64,000 bases of DNA from Exiguobacterium sp. s146 (lineage in GTDB: Bacteria > Bacillota > Bacilli > Exiguobacteriales > Exiguobacteriaceae): assembly GCF_018618415.1 (NCBI RefSeq), contig NZ_JACSMA010000001.1:682001-746000 (forward strand), in the 5' to 3' direction. Below, piece after piece: positions 9,139-17,276 of this stretch. Positions within the stretch are counted from its first letter, which is position 1, and each line of letters opens with the position of its first letter. The notes under the pieces are model-generated. The model did not search any database. It worked only from the letters and a program-made list of their open reading frames with translations, and had not been told where the DNA came from. The translations under genes were made by a program, and so were the position numbers.

Positions 9139-11883
9139 ATGTCTAAATTTACGAAGATGGCCATTGCTACGTCGCTCATCATCCCAACACTCATCCCGCT
9201 CCAACACGCGGCAGCGGAAGACGAGGACGTCGTCAAACTGCGCTTCTTGGAGACGACCGATCTACATACGAACATCACGAACTACGATTACTTCCAAGAC
9301 AAAATCGACAACACGATCGGGTTGACGAAAGTCGCGACGTTGATTCAGCAACATCGCACGGACGCCGGCAAACCGAACACGTTCTTGTTCGATAACGGGG
9401 ATACGCTTCAAGGGACGCCGTTCGGGGATTACGTGCGTGAACAGCATCAGAAAGCACCGGGCACGTTCGAACATCCGATGTATGAAGCGATGTCGGCGCT
9501 CGAGTTCGATGCGGTCACACTCGGGAACCACGAGTTCAACTTCGGGCTCCAGTTCTTGTATGACGCGATGCAAGGATCGAAAGGCAAGCTTCGCTTCGTC
9601 AACTCGAACGTGAAGGACTTGTCAGGCGAACCGATCGTATCGAAATATAACGAAGATGGACAAGAAGTCCAAATCATCGAACGCCAAGTCGTCGACGGGG
9701 ACGGCGAGACACATACGATCAAAGTCGGTGTGTTCGGGGTCGTCCCGCCGAAAATCATGTCATGGGACTCGGGCAACCTGCAAGGCAAGGTGACAGCCGA
9801 GGATATGGTGCCGGCAGCAAAAGCAGCCGTCGCTAAATTGAAAGAGCAAGGCGCAGACGTCGTCGTCGCGCTTGCGCACTCAGGGATCGGGGAAAGTGCA
9901 ACACTCGCAGATGAGCAATCAGACGGGGAAGAGAACGTCGGCTACACGCTCACGAAAATCGAAGGACTCGACATGGTCATGACCGGTCACCAGCACGGCC
10001 GTTTCCCGGATGCGAAAGGGATGTTCACCTCGTTCCCGAACGTGAACATGGAGAAAGGGACGATCAACGGCAAGCCGGTCGTCATGGCGAACAACCAAGG
10101 GAAAGATCTCGGGGTCATCGACCTCGACCTCGAGCTCGTCGACGGCAAGTGGAGCGTGCTCGACGCGAACGCGAAACTCGACACGGTCAAGGCGGACACA
10201 CCGGTAGACCCGACGATCGCCTCGCTCATCGATGCGGACCATAAGGCGACAATCGAATACATCAACCGCCCAGTCGGTGAGATTCAAGACGATATCCAAA
10301 GCTACTTCGCGCTCGTCCGTGACGACGCATCGGTCCAGTTCGTGACGAACGCGCAGAAATGGTACGTCGAGAGAGAACTCGCGACGAACCCAGAACTCGC
10401 GGCATATAAAGAGCTTCCAATCCTCTCGGCCGGGGCTCCGTTCAAAGCCGGTAACCGTCAGTTGACGGACGCGAGCTATTACACGAACATCCCGAAAGGC
10501 TCGATCGCGTTAAAGAACGTGGCCGACCTGTACGTCTTCCCGAACACGCTCGAAGTCGTCAAAGTGACGGGTGCGGACGTGATGGACTGGCTCGAGATGT
10601 CAGCCGGGGCGTACAAACAAGTCTCGGATACGAACGATGAGTTGCTCAACTTAGAGTTCCGCAGCTACAACTTTGATGTCCTTGACGGCCTCACGTACGA
10701 GATCGATGTCACGGGTCCTGCCAAGTTTAATGCAGGCGGGGAACTGATTGAGGAAAACAAAGATGCGAACCGCGTCAAAAACGTGAAGTATAACGGCAAA
10801 CCGATCACACTCGACCAAGAGTTCCTCGTCGCGACGAACAACTATCGCGCCGGTTCGACGTCGTTCCCAGGACTCGGTGGCGGGAAGAACATCGTCTACC
10901 GTTCAGCTTACGAGACACGGAACGTGATTTCGGATTATATCGTCTCGGGCAAGCTCGAGTACAAAGCGGATGACAACTGGAAAATCGTCGCCGACACGAA
11001 ACGGACAGCCAAGTTCGAGACGGCCGACGCCGGTAAGCAGTACGTCGACTTGTATGAAGGCATCGAAGCGACAGAGACGACACGTCCGGATGCAGCGGAC
11101 CGCTTGTTCCGCACGTACACGATCGACCTTGATACAGCGGCGGTCGAACTCGCGCTCACGGTGAACACGATTAAGCCGGGCGCGAAAGCGGTGACGGGTA
11201 CGACGACACCGAACGCAAATGTCACATTGAAAGCTGACGGTAAAGAGCTCGCGACAGCAAAAGCGGACAAAGACGGGAACTACACGCTCGTGACGAAACC
11301 GCTCAAGCTTCGCCAATCGCTCACGATCGTCTCTGAACTCGATGGCGCGACTGTGACAGAAACGAAAGTTGTCGGTGCTGGCTTCGTCGGCACACCGGCG
11401 CTCGCCTCGAAGTTGACGTACGCCAACACGAACGTCATTAAAGGATCAGCGACACCAGAGACGAAGTTGACGCTCAAGCGTGACGGCAAGACGATTGCCT
11501 ACGCGACGGCTGACAAGAACGGATTGTTCGAGTTCACGAAACGCGCCGGCTTCATCTATGGGGACTATGAAGTCATCGCCAAAGACGTGACCGGATCGGT
11601 CGTCAAAGCGAAGGCGTTCACACTCAAGAAAGCGGCCATCGCGACACCGAAGAACACGAAAGGTGTCAAAGCCGGTACGAGAGCAATCGTCGGGAAAACG
11701 ACACCAGGTGCCGTCGTCGTCTTGAAGGACGCGAAAGGCAAGCAAGTCGGCAAAGTGAAAGCGAGCTGGGCCGGAACGTATACGTTCACATTCAAAAAAG
11801 GCCTTGCCAAAGGAAGCTACGCGGTCATCGCGAGCGACTATACAGGGGCAGGCGCGAAGCAAGCGAAGTTCGCCTTGAAATAA
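9139..11883 (+). CDS. Exported 2',3'-cyclic-nucleotide phosphodiesterase/3'-nucleotidase with Ig-like repeats
   Basis: This 914-residue secreted enzyme has a signal peptide (about residues 1-26, ending HAAA) and a calcineurin-like metallophosphatase domain with DLH (41-43), DNGD (85-88), GNHE (129-132) and GHQHGRF. A 5'-nucleotidase C-terminal domain follows (about 370-640). The TTDLHTNITNYDYFQD stretch is closest to CpdB/YfkN-type enzymes, which scavenge nucleotides outside the cell. The last 230 residues hold three modules of about 75-80 residues with the pattern G-TTPNA-V-L-K-DGK-A-ADK-GNYT, resembling bacterial Ig-like surface domains. No LPxTG motif is present. The ATG at 9139 follows GGGGAG. 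Export by the neighbouring SecA2 is possible but unproven. Confidence 0.87.
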   Translation: MSKFTKMAIATSLIIPTLIPLQHAAAEDEDVVKLRFLETTDLHTNITNYDYFQDKIDNTIGLTKVATLIQQHRTDAGKPNTFLFDNGDTLQGTPFGDYVREQHQKAPGTFEHPMYEAMSALEFDAVTLGNHEFNFGLQFLYDAMQGSKGKLRFVNSNVKDLSGEPIVSKYNEDGQEVQIIERQVVDGDGETHTIKVGVFGVVPPKIMSWDSGNLQGKVTAEDMVPAAKAAVAKLKEQGADVVVALAHSGIGESATLADEQSDGEENVGYTLTKIEGLDMVMTGHQHGRFPDAKGMFTSFPNVNMEKGTINGKPVVMANNQGKDLGVIDLDLELVDGKWSVLDANAKLDTVKADTPVDPTIASLIDADHKATIEYINRPVGEIQDDIQSYFALVRDDASVQFVTNAQKWYVERELATNPELAAYKELPILSAGAPFKAGNRQLTDASYYTNIPKGSIALKNVADLYVFPNTLEVVKVTGADVMDWLEMSAGAYKQVSDTNDELLNLEFRSYNFDVLDGLTYEIDVTGPAKFNAGGELIEENKDANRVKNVKYNGKPITLDQEFLVATNNYRAGSTSFPGLGGGKNIVYRSAYETRNVISDYIVSGKLEYKADDNWKIVADTKRTAKFETADAGKQYVDLYEGIEATETTRPDAADRLFRTYTIDLDTAAVELALTVNTIKPGAKAVTGTTTPNANVTLKADGKELATAKADKDGNYTLVTKPLKLRQSLTIVSELDGATVTETKVVGAGFVGTPALASKLTYANTNVIKGSATPETKLTLKRDGKTIAYATADKNGLFEFTKRAGFIYGDYEVIAKDVTGSVVKAKAFTLKKAAIATPKNTKGVKAGTRAIVGKTTPGAVVVLKDAKGKQVGKVKASWAGTYTFTFKKGLAKGSYAVIASDYTGAGAKQAKFALK

Positions 11884-11897
11884 GCGATTCAACCGTG

Positions 11898-11923
11898 ACG
11901 GCGTCCCATGTGGACGCCGTTTT
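11898..11923 (+). terminator. Rho-independent terminator
   Basis: ACGGCGTCC pairs with GGACGCCGT and is followed by a short T run. It closes the exported nucleotidase gene. Confidence 0.75.
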
Positions 11924-11963
11924 GGCATGCTCGAAAAAGTGTCAAAAAAGTGAACGAAACCCC

Positions 11964-11992
11964 TTACAAAATTTTGGGAACTACTGTATAAT
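11964..11992 (+). promoter_or_regulatory. cstA promoter
   Basis: TTACAA (-35) and TATAAT (-10) are separated by exactly 17 bases. The predicted start lies near 11999, at the edge of the cre site. Confidence 0.75.
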
Positions 11993-11998
11993 CAGTCA

Positions 11999-12012
11999 CG
12001 TAAGCGTTTACA
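11999..12012 (+). promoter_or_regulatory. cre site (CcpA operator) of cstA
   Basis: CGTAAGCGTTTACA matches the cre consensus TGWAANCGNTNWCA at 13 of 14 positions. It starts at the predicted transcription start, a location where CcpA binding represses by blocking initiation or early elongation. This fits a carbon-starvation gene. Confidence 0.75.
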
Positions 12013-12091
12013 TTATACGTGTAAAACAACGGGATTCATTTTTCGGGGCCGACGGGGATTGGCTACATATGTACAAAAGGGGACAGCACAC

Positions 12092-13534
12092 ATGATTACA
12101 TTCTTTATTGCCTTGGCGATTTTATTCGTTGGGTACAAAGTGTATGGCAGCTATGTCGAGAAGACGTTCGGCATTAAGGAAGAGCGGACGACGCCTGCCT
12201 ATGCGTCACAGGACGGCATCGATTACGTGCCAATGGGGAAAAAACGGAACTCGATGATTCAACTGTTGAACATCGCCGGCGTCGGGCCGATTTTCGGACC
12301 GATCATGGGGGCGCTCTACGGACCGGTCGCATTCCTTTGGATCGTCTTCGGATCGATCTTCGCGGGAGCGGTGCACGACTATTTGACGGGCATGATCTCG
12401 CTGCGCAACAACGGGGCGCACTTGCCGCAGCTCGCCGAGAAGTTCCTCGGCCGCTCGCTCCGCCACGTCGTCAACGGGTTCGCCCTTTTGCTCTTGCTCT
12501 TGGTCGGGACCGTGTTCGTCACGTCACCGAGTAACATGATCAACAACTTGTTCGACGGCAATGCGACGACGCTCACAATCGTCATCTTCGCCGTGTTCGC
12601 CTACTATATCTTGGCGACGCTCCTCCCGGTCGATAAGATCATCGGCCGCATCTATCCGTTCTTCGGGGCGCTCCTCATGATCAGTGCCGTCGGGATTGCG
12701 GTCAGCTTGTTCGCACAAGGCTACCAAATTCCAGAGATGACACTCACGAACATGCACCCGGACGGCTTGCCGATCTGGCCGCTCCTCTTCTTCACGATCT
12801 CATGTGGGGCGTTGTCTGGGTTCCATGCCACACAGTCGCCGATCATCTCGCGGACGACGATGAAAGAAAGCAACGGCCGTGAAATCTTCTACGGCATGAT
12901 GATCGTCGAAGCGGTCATCGCTATGATTTGGGCGGCAGCTGCCATGGCCATCTTTGAGCCAGGCGAATTGCTCGGATTGATTCAAACGGGTACACCGGCA
13001 CTCGTCGTTCAAGAAGTGGCGACACTCATGCTCGGCAGCATCGGCGGCACGCTCGCGATTCTCGGTGTCATCGTCTTGCCGATCACGTCAGGTGACACGG
13101 CGTTCCGTAGCGCGCGGATGATTATCGCCGACTACATGAGCATCGCGCAGAAGAAATTCTCGTCACGCCTTTGGATCGCACTTCCGCTCTTCGCGATCTC
13201 ATACGTGCTCACGAACATGGACTTCCAAATGCTCTGGCAATATTTCAACTGGGCTAACCAGACGACGGCGGTCATCGCCTTGTTCGTCGGGGCGATGTAC
13301 TTGTACATCAAGGGGCGCAATCACTATATCGCGCTCATCCCGGGGACGTTCATGTTGTACGCCGTCTGGTTCTACATTTTGACGGCACCGATCGGCTTCA
13401 AGATGGACGGGGTCATCCCGTACGTGATCGCCACCATCGGCACGATCACGTTGCTCGTCTTGTTCCACATGCGCGCCAAAGCGATGCGGGCACAAAATAT
13501 GGAATGTGACGTTCCGGTGAAGGATGTCGCATAA
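12092..13534 (+). CDS. cstA: Carbon starvation protein CstA family transporter
   Basis: This 480-residue integral membrane protein starts with a hydrophobic helix then YKVYGSYVEKTFGI and has the CstA motifs GPIFGPIMGALYGP, DYLTGM, SGFHATQSPIISRT and GDTAFRSAR. Family members take up peptides or pyruvate during carbon limitation. This is the shorter version of about 480 residues that lacks the C-terminal extension of E. coli CstA. The start at 12092 follows AAAAGGGGA by about 8 bases. A strong promoter overlapped downstream by a cre site predicts CcpA repression while glucose is present. Confidence 0.9.
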   Translation: MITFFIALAILFVGYKVYGSYVEKTFGIKEERTTPAYASQDGIDYVPMGKKRNSMIQLLNIAGVGPIFGPIMGALYGPVAFLWIVFGSIFAGAVHDYLTGMISLRNNGAHLPQLAEKFLGRSLRHVVNGFALLLLLLVGTVFVTSPSNMINNLFDGNATTLTIVIFAVFAYYILATLLPVDKIIGRIYPFFGALLMISAVGIAVSLFAQGYQIPEMTLTNMHPDGLPIWPLLFFTISCGALSGFHATQSPIISRTTMKESNGREIFYGMMIVEAVIAMIWAAAAMAIFEPGELLGLIQTGTPALVVQEVATLMLGSIGGTLAILGVIVLPITSGDTAFRSARMIIADYMSIAQKKFSSRLWIALPLFAISYVLTNMDFQMLWQYFNWANQTTAVIALFVGAMYLYIKGRNHYIALIPGTFMLYAVWFYILTAPIGFKMDGVIPYVIATIGTITLLVLFHMRAKAMRAQNMECDVPVKDVA

Positions 13535-13541
13535 TTCACAG

Positions 13542-13570
13542 ACATGGGTCGCTTCGGCCCATGTTTTTAT
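13542..13570 (+). terminator. cstA terminator
   Basis: ACATGGG pairs with CCCATGT, followed by TTTTATTT. Confidence 0.8.
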
Positions 13571-13628
13571 TTGCGTTGAAACCGGGAAATGACCATACTA
13601 GAGGGATAAATGGGAAGGTGGGACGCGA

Positions 13629-14300
13629 ATGGAACAAGAGAAGCTAAAAGAGATGCTCCATGCGGATACGCTTGGGGAAGAGATTGCGAGTGCCATCACG
13701 CACGGGCTTGGGATCATCTTCAGTATCGTCGCGCTCGTCTTGCTCATCATGACGGCGACGGAGACGGGCAGTACCGGCAACGTCATCGCGGTGAGCGTGT
13801 TCGGGGCATCGATGATTTTACTGTACCTCTTCTCGACACTCATGCATGCGATCCCGCATCCACGGGCGAAACGCGTGCTCCAAGTGTTCGACCACGCCGG
13901 GATTTACTTACTCATTGCCGGGAGTTATACGCCGTTCGCGCTCGTCTCACTCAAAGGAACGCTCGGTTGGACGTTGTTCGGCATCGTGTGGGGCGTCGCC
14001 GTACTCGGGATTGTCTGGAAGCTGTTCTCGACGGGCAAATACATGTGGGTGTCGAACGTGACTTATCTCGGTCTCGGCTGGATTTGTCTCATCGCCATCC
14101 GTCCACTGTACGAGTCGCTCGGTCATAACGGCTTCATGTTACTCCTGGCCGGCGGGATCGCCTATTCGGTCGGAATCATCTTCTACGTATGGCAGAAGCT
14201 TCCGTTCAACCATGCGATTTGGCACCTGTTCGTGCTGGCGGGAAGCGTGTTCGTTTTCCTTAGCATCTTGCTCTACGTGGCACCGAATACGGGCCTTTGA
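13629..14300 (+). CDS. Hemolysin III family (PAQR-type) membrane protein
   Basis: This 223-residue protein has seven predicted membrane segments. It carries the PAQR metal-site residues: EEIASAITHGLG near the N-terminus (Glu and His), SxLMHAIP in the middle and the C-terminal FNHAIWHLFV stretch. Such proteins (YqfA/TrhA in other bacteria) affect membrane fluidity. True hemolysin activity is doubtful. GGAAGGTGGG precedes the ATG. It forms a single-gene unit between two terminators. Confidence 0.9.
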   Translation: MEQEKLKEMLHADTLGEEIASAITHGLGIIFSIVALVLLIMTATETGSTGNVIAVSVFGASMILLYLFSTLMHAIPHPRAKRVLQVFDHAGIYLLIAGSYTPFALVSLKGTLGWTLFGIVWGVAVLGIVWKLFSTGKYMWVSNVTYLGLGWICLIAIRPLYESLGHNGFMLLLAGGIAYSVGIIFYVWQKLPFNHAIWHLFVLAGSVFVFLSILLYVAPNTGL

Positions 14301-14301
14301 A

Positions 14302-14331
14302 ACGGACGTCCTGCGGGGCGTCTGTTTTTTC
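14302..14331 (+). terminator. Rho-independent terminator
   Basis: ACGGACG pairs with CGTCTGT (one G-T pair), followed by TTTTTT. It closes the hemolysin III gene. Confidence 0.8.
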
Positions 14332-14353
14332 TAAACATAAGGAAATGAAATCC

Positions 14354-14367
14354 TGAAAACGATTACA
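14354..14367 (+). promoter_or_regulatory. cre site (CcpA operator) upstream of putM
   Basis: TGAAAACGATTACA matches the cre consensus TGWAANCGNTNWCA at all 14 positions. It lies 90 bases upstream of the putM start. A TTGACG follows at 14382, but its -10 box is unclear, so whether CcpA represses or activates cannot be decided from position. Confidence 0.7.
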
Positions 14368-14457
14368 AAATTACAGACGAATTGACGTTTGTATGTCATA
14401 ATAATTTCAGACATCGTCATAGAGATAGATGGGTGTAAACGTAAGGGGGAAAATCAG

Positions 14458-15375
14458 ATGGAAAAAGTGTTGCGCGATGGATTTATCTACATGTCTCAAA
14501 ACAAAACACTCAACAGTTTGGCTAAAAAATACGGGCTTCGGTTCGGGGCTTCGCGCTTTGTGGCGGGGGAAGACTTTAAGACGTCGGTGCCGACGATTCG
14601 CGAGTTGAACGCGAAAGGATTGGCGGTCACGGTCGACCATTTAGGGGAGTTCATCACGACGGTCGCGGAAGCGAACGAGAACCGCGATGAAATCATCCGA
14701 GCGATTGAAATCATGGCAGAAGAGAAGCTCGACGCCTACATGTCGCTCAAGCTGACATCACTCGGATTCGACATCTCGGACGAGTTGATTGAAGACAACA
14801 TGCGTCAAATCTTGACGGCGGCGAAAGCGGTCGGTGTGTTCGTCGCCATCGACATGGAAGACGAGACACGCTGCGAGAAGACGCTCGACTTGTTCAAAAA
14901 GTTGAAAGCGGACTTCGACGGCCTCGGGACGGTCATCCAGTCGTACTTGTACCGCTCGGAAGATGACATCAACCATCTCGCACCGCTCAAGCCGAACCTT
15001 CGCATCGTCAAGGGGGCTTACAAAGAGCCGGCGACGGTCGCATTCCCCGAAAAGGAAGACGTCGACCACAACTACTTGAAGCTCGTCAAACTCCATCTTG
15101 CGAACGGGAACTACGCCTCTATCGCGACACATGACGACCACATGATCGATGCGGTCATCGAGCATGTGAAACTGAACAATATCCCACTCGACCAATTCGA
15201 GTTCCAAATGCTGTACGGCATCCGGGTCGAGCGTCAACTCGAGCTCGTCCGCCAAGGCTACAAAGTCCGCGTCTACGTGCCATACGGCCGTGATTGGTAC
15301 GGGTACTTCATGCGCCGCCTCGCGGAACGTCCGGCGAACGTCGCGTTCGTCTTAAAAGGAATGGTCAAGAAATGA
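14458..15375 (+). CDS. putM: Proline dehydrogenase
   Basis: This 305-residue monofunctional FAD-dependent proline dehydrogenase oxidises proline to pyrroline-5-carboxylate. It shows the PRODH barrel motifs KLTSLGFDIS, DMEDE, QSYLYRSEDDI, LRIVKGAYKE and, at the end, EFQMLYGIR and RVYVPYGRDWYGYFMRRLAERP, which carry the substrate-binding Tyr and Arg residues. The length is typical. AAGGGGGA precedes the ATG. No P5C dehydrogenase gene is adjacent. A perfect cre site upstream suggests carbon-catabolite control. Confidence 0.93.
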   Translation: MEKVLRDGFIYMSQNKTLNSLAKKYGLRFGASRFVAGEDFKTSVPTIRELNAKGLAVTVDHLGEFITTVAEANENRDEIIRAIEIMAEEKLDAYMSLKLTSLGFDISDELIEDNMRQILTAAKAVGVFVAIDMEDETRCEKTLDLFKKLKADFDGLGTVIQSYLYRSEDDINHLAPLKPNLRIVKGAYKEPATVAFPEKEDVDHNYLKLVKLHLANGNYASIATHDDHMIDAVIEHVKLNNIPLDQFEFQMLYGIRVERQLELVRQGYKVRVYVPYGRDWYGYFMRRLAERPANVAFVLKGMVKK

Positions 15376-15379
15376 GTAA

Positions 15380-15416
15380 AGCACGAACGTCTGTTGCAGA
15401 CGTTCGTGCTTTTTTG
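15380..15416 (+). terminator. putM terminator
   Basis: AGCACGAACGTCTG and CAGACGTTCGTGCT form a perfect 14-bp stem with a 3-base loop and a T tract. Confidence 0.95.
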
Positions 15417-15498
15417 ATGCGTTCTCTATTATTTGATGACGTCGATTCGCGTGTTCTAGACGCATTTGTTTAAAGAAACTGTGCCTCGATTCAAGTCA

Positions 15499-15909
15499 TT
15501 ACTCGTCTTCATCTTTTTCTACCCAAAACTCCGGACCAATTTGATCAGATAACCAGAAGAAAAGTTCTTGCTCATATTCTGGGTCTATATTTTGCAAGGC
15601 GCCTGATGTAAACAGGTACTGTTTATATTGAATGAACGCATCTCGGATAAAGTATTTCATATGATACGGACCATATCCATAGGAAGTATTCACGTCTGGC
15701 GAAGGGTTCTCTTCCATGCGAACGTACATATGTGCTTGCGCTAAAAATGTAAACATTCGTGCAAGGGCGAGATAGCCTTCGACGTTGCCGACGAAATTGA
15801 CGCCTTGTTCGTTCAATTTGATTTCCATCTTGGCATCATGGTCAAAGTGAGGGTCGAACTCTAAAATGTCTTCGTCGTACTCGTCTTCATCGTCATGCTG
15901 ATTTGTCAT
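15499..15909 (-). CDS. Acidic cytoplasmic protein of unknown function
   Basis: This 136-residue, strongly acidic protein begins MTNQHDDEDEYDEDILEFDP and ends EFWVEKDEDE. Its middle is helical (VEGYLALARMFTFLAQAHMYV, where only part is hydrophobic), so it is likely soluble. The start at 15909 is chosen because residues upstream in the same frame derive from the folded DNA element at 15991-16116. The ribosome-binding site (GTGGGGG) is weak. The family is not recognised. It stands alone between the putM terminator and the structured element. Confidence 0.65.
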   Translation of the reverse strand: MTNQHDDEDEYDEDILEFDPHFDHDAKMEIKLNEQGVNFVGNVEGYLALARMFTFLAQAHMYVRMEENPSPDVNTSYGYGPYHMKYFIRDAFIQYKQYLFTSGALQNIDPEYEQELFFWLSDQIGPEFWVEKDEDE

Positions 15910-15990
15910 CGATTGGCCCCCACTTTTACTTGTTAGCATTAGTATACATGTGGAATGACAGAGTGTGTCGCTCGTTTTCAGTGTCAGGGT

Positions 15991-16116
15991 AATGCGTCCA
16001 CCGGCGCCCTGACTCATGCAGGAAAGCAGTACGACGAAGACCCCGCAGTGCCGGGAACGGCGCGAGGAGGCTTCGGGACTGCCTGCTGAAAGCATGGGCG
16101 CCGAAAGGACGCATTA
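15991..16116. repeat. 126-bp structured extragenic element
   Basis: The ends AATGCGTCC (15991-15999) and GGACGCATT (16108-16116) are perfect inverted copies. Inside them GGCGCCC (16003-16009) pairs with GGGCGCC (16097-16103), GCAGG (16018-16022) with CCTGC (16083-16087), CGAAG (16035-16039) with CTTCG (16071-16075), and GTGCCG (16048-16053) with CGGCGC (16058-16063) around a GGAA tetraloop. The result is one long branched hairpin. The pattern of GACCCCGCAG followed by GAGGAGGCT and then GCTGAAAGC resembles, from memory, a widespread Bacillaceae extragenic repeat family. No coding capacity is credible. Confidence 0.75.
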
Positions 16117-16117
16117 T

Positions 16118-16152
16118 ATGTAAAAGAAAGACCCAGCTGTAAACTGGGCCTG
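16118..16152 (-). terminator. Terminator of the minus-strand SDR gene
   Basis: On the minus strand GGCCCAG and CTGGGTC form a stem around TTTACAG, followed by TTTCTTTT. Confidence 0.75.
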
Positions 16153-16160
16153 CGACAAGA

Positions 16161-17063
16161 TTATCCGTTTACGACCGTCCCACCGTTGACGTGGATGACT
16201 TGCCCGCTGACGTACGTCGAATCGTCACTTGCGAGATAGACATAAGCCGGGGCGAGTTCAGCCGGCTGACCCGGGCGTTTCATCTCGGCCGAGTCACCGA
16301 ACGAGGCGACTTTGTCCGCCGGGAACGTCGAAGGAATGAGCGGTGTCCAGATTGGACCAGGTGCCACGCCGTTGACGCGAATCTTCTTCTCGGCAAGGTT
16401 GCTCGCGAGCGCACGCGTGAACGACGTGATTGCACCTTTCGTCGATGAGTAATCGATCAACTGGTCGTTTCCTTGATACGCCGTGATCGACGTCGTGTTG
16501 ATGATGCTCGCGCCTTCATTCAAGTACGGAAGGGCGGCCTTCGTCAAATAGAACATGCTGAAGATGTTCGTGCGGAACGTCTGCTCGAGTTGCTCATCGG
16601 AGATGTCGAGGAGCGACTCCTGCGGATGTTGTTCGGCAGCGTTGTTGACGAGAATATCCAAGTGGCCGAACGTCTCGAGCGTCTGTTTGACGATATCTTG
16701 GCAAAAGTCCGAATCACCGATGTCTCCTTGCAACAAGAGGCAAGCCTGACCGAGTTCTTCGATCCGTTCTTTCGTCGCCTCGGCGTCCTCGAGCTCGTTT
16801 TGATCTTTATAGACGATGACCGTGTTCGCACCTTCATGGGCGAAGAAGATGGCGACCGATTTCCCGATGCCGGAGTCGCCGCCTGTGATGATGGCGACTT
16901 TATCTTTTAGTTTATCGCTTCCTTTATAGCCTTCACGTTCATAGATCGGGAACGGCTCCATCTTCGAGTCGATCCCCGGTTGATGGGCCTGCTCTTGGCC
17001 GTCCTTTTTGAACGACTCAAAATCATGTCGGTTCCCCACTGTGTTTAAACGATTCTCACTCAT
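16161..17063 (-). CDS. SDR family oxidoreductase, YhxC/YhdF type
   Basis: This 300-residue classical short-chain dehydrogenase has an N-terminal extension of about 50 residues (PGIDSKMEPFPIYE) typical of the general-stress members YhdF and YhxC. It has the cofactor loop TGGDSGIGKSVA, NNAAEQ, and the catalytic Ser with YSSTKGA (Tyr and Lys). The substrate is unknown. The gene is divergent from fadN, and the 213-base gap between them holds the fad promoter and operators. A clear promoter for this gene was not found. Confidence 0.87.
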   Translation of the reverse strand: MSENRLNTVGNRHDFESFKKDGQEQAHQPGIDSKMEPFPIYEREGYKGSDKLKDKVAIITGGDSGIGKSVAIFFAHEGANTVIVYKDQNELEDAEATKERIEELGQACLLLQGDIGDSDFCQDIVKQTLETFGHLDILVNNAAEQHPQESLLDISDEQLEQTFRTNIFSMFYLTKAALPYLNEGASIINTTSITAYQGNDQLIDYSSTKGAITSFTRALASNLAEKKIRVNGVAPGPIWTPLIPSTFPADKVASFGDSAEMKRPGQPAELAPAYVYLASDDSTYVSGQVIHVNGGTVVNG

Positions 17064-17165
17064 GTATACATTCCCCTTTCTAAAATTGACTCTTTGTGTC
17101 TATACCACACTTATCAAAATGTAATCGTCCTTAGCGAAATTGGAACGAATTTGAAAAATGAACGC

Positions 17166-17194
17166 TTGCGAATGAATTGCCATTCATTTATGAT
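17166..17194 (+). promoter_or_regulatory. fadNAE promoter
   Basis: TTGCGA and TATGAT are separated by exactly 17 bases. The spacer is almost entirely occupied by operator 1, so repressor and RNA polymerase binding would exclude one another. Confidence 0.7.
17171..17188 (+). promoter_or_regulatory. FadR-like operator 1
   Basis: AATGAAT-TGCC-ATTCATT is a perfect 7+7 inverted repeat close to the Bacillus FadR (TetR family) consensus of TGAATGA-type arms. It lies between the -35 and -10 boxes. Confidence 0.75.
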
Positions 17195-17238
17195 AGAAGA
17201 GTAAACACGATGGTGATTGCGATTTTTTTTACGCTTGA

Positions 17239-17256
17239 AATGAATCACTATTCATT
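17239..17256 (+). promoter_or_regulatory. FadR-like operator 2
   Basis: AATGAAT-CACT-ATTCATT is the same palindrome as operator 1, centred 68 bases downstream and 20 bases before the fadN start, inside the untranslated leader. Confidence 0.7.
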
Positions 17257-17276
17257 CTCATTGAGGGGGGAACAAT

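Noticed and set aside
15910-16095. Upstream extension of the acidic protein
   Set aside because: This part is translated from the folded repeat-like element and is rich in Arg, Ser and Gly, as expected for a chance frame.
17064-17165. Sigma-B promoter for the stress-type SDR gene
   Set aside because: No GTTTAA and GGGTAT pair with acceptable spacing was found on the minus strand.
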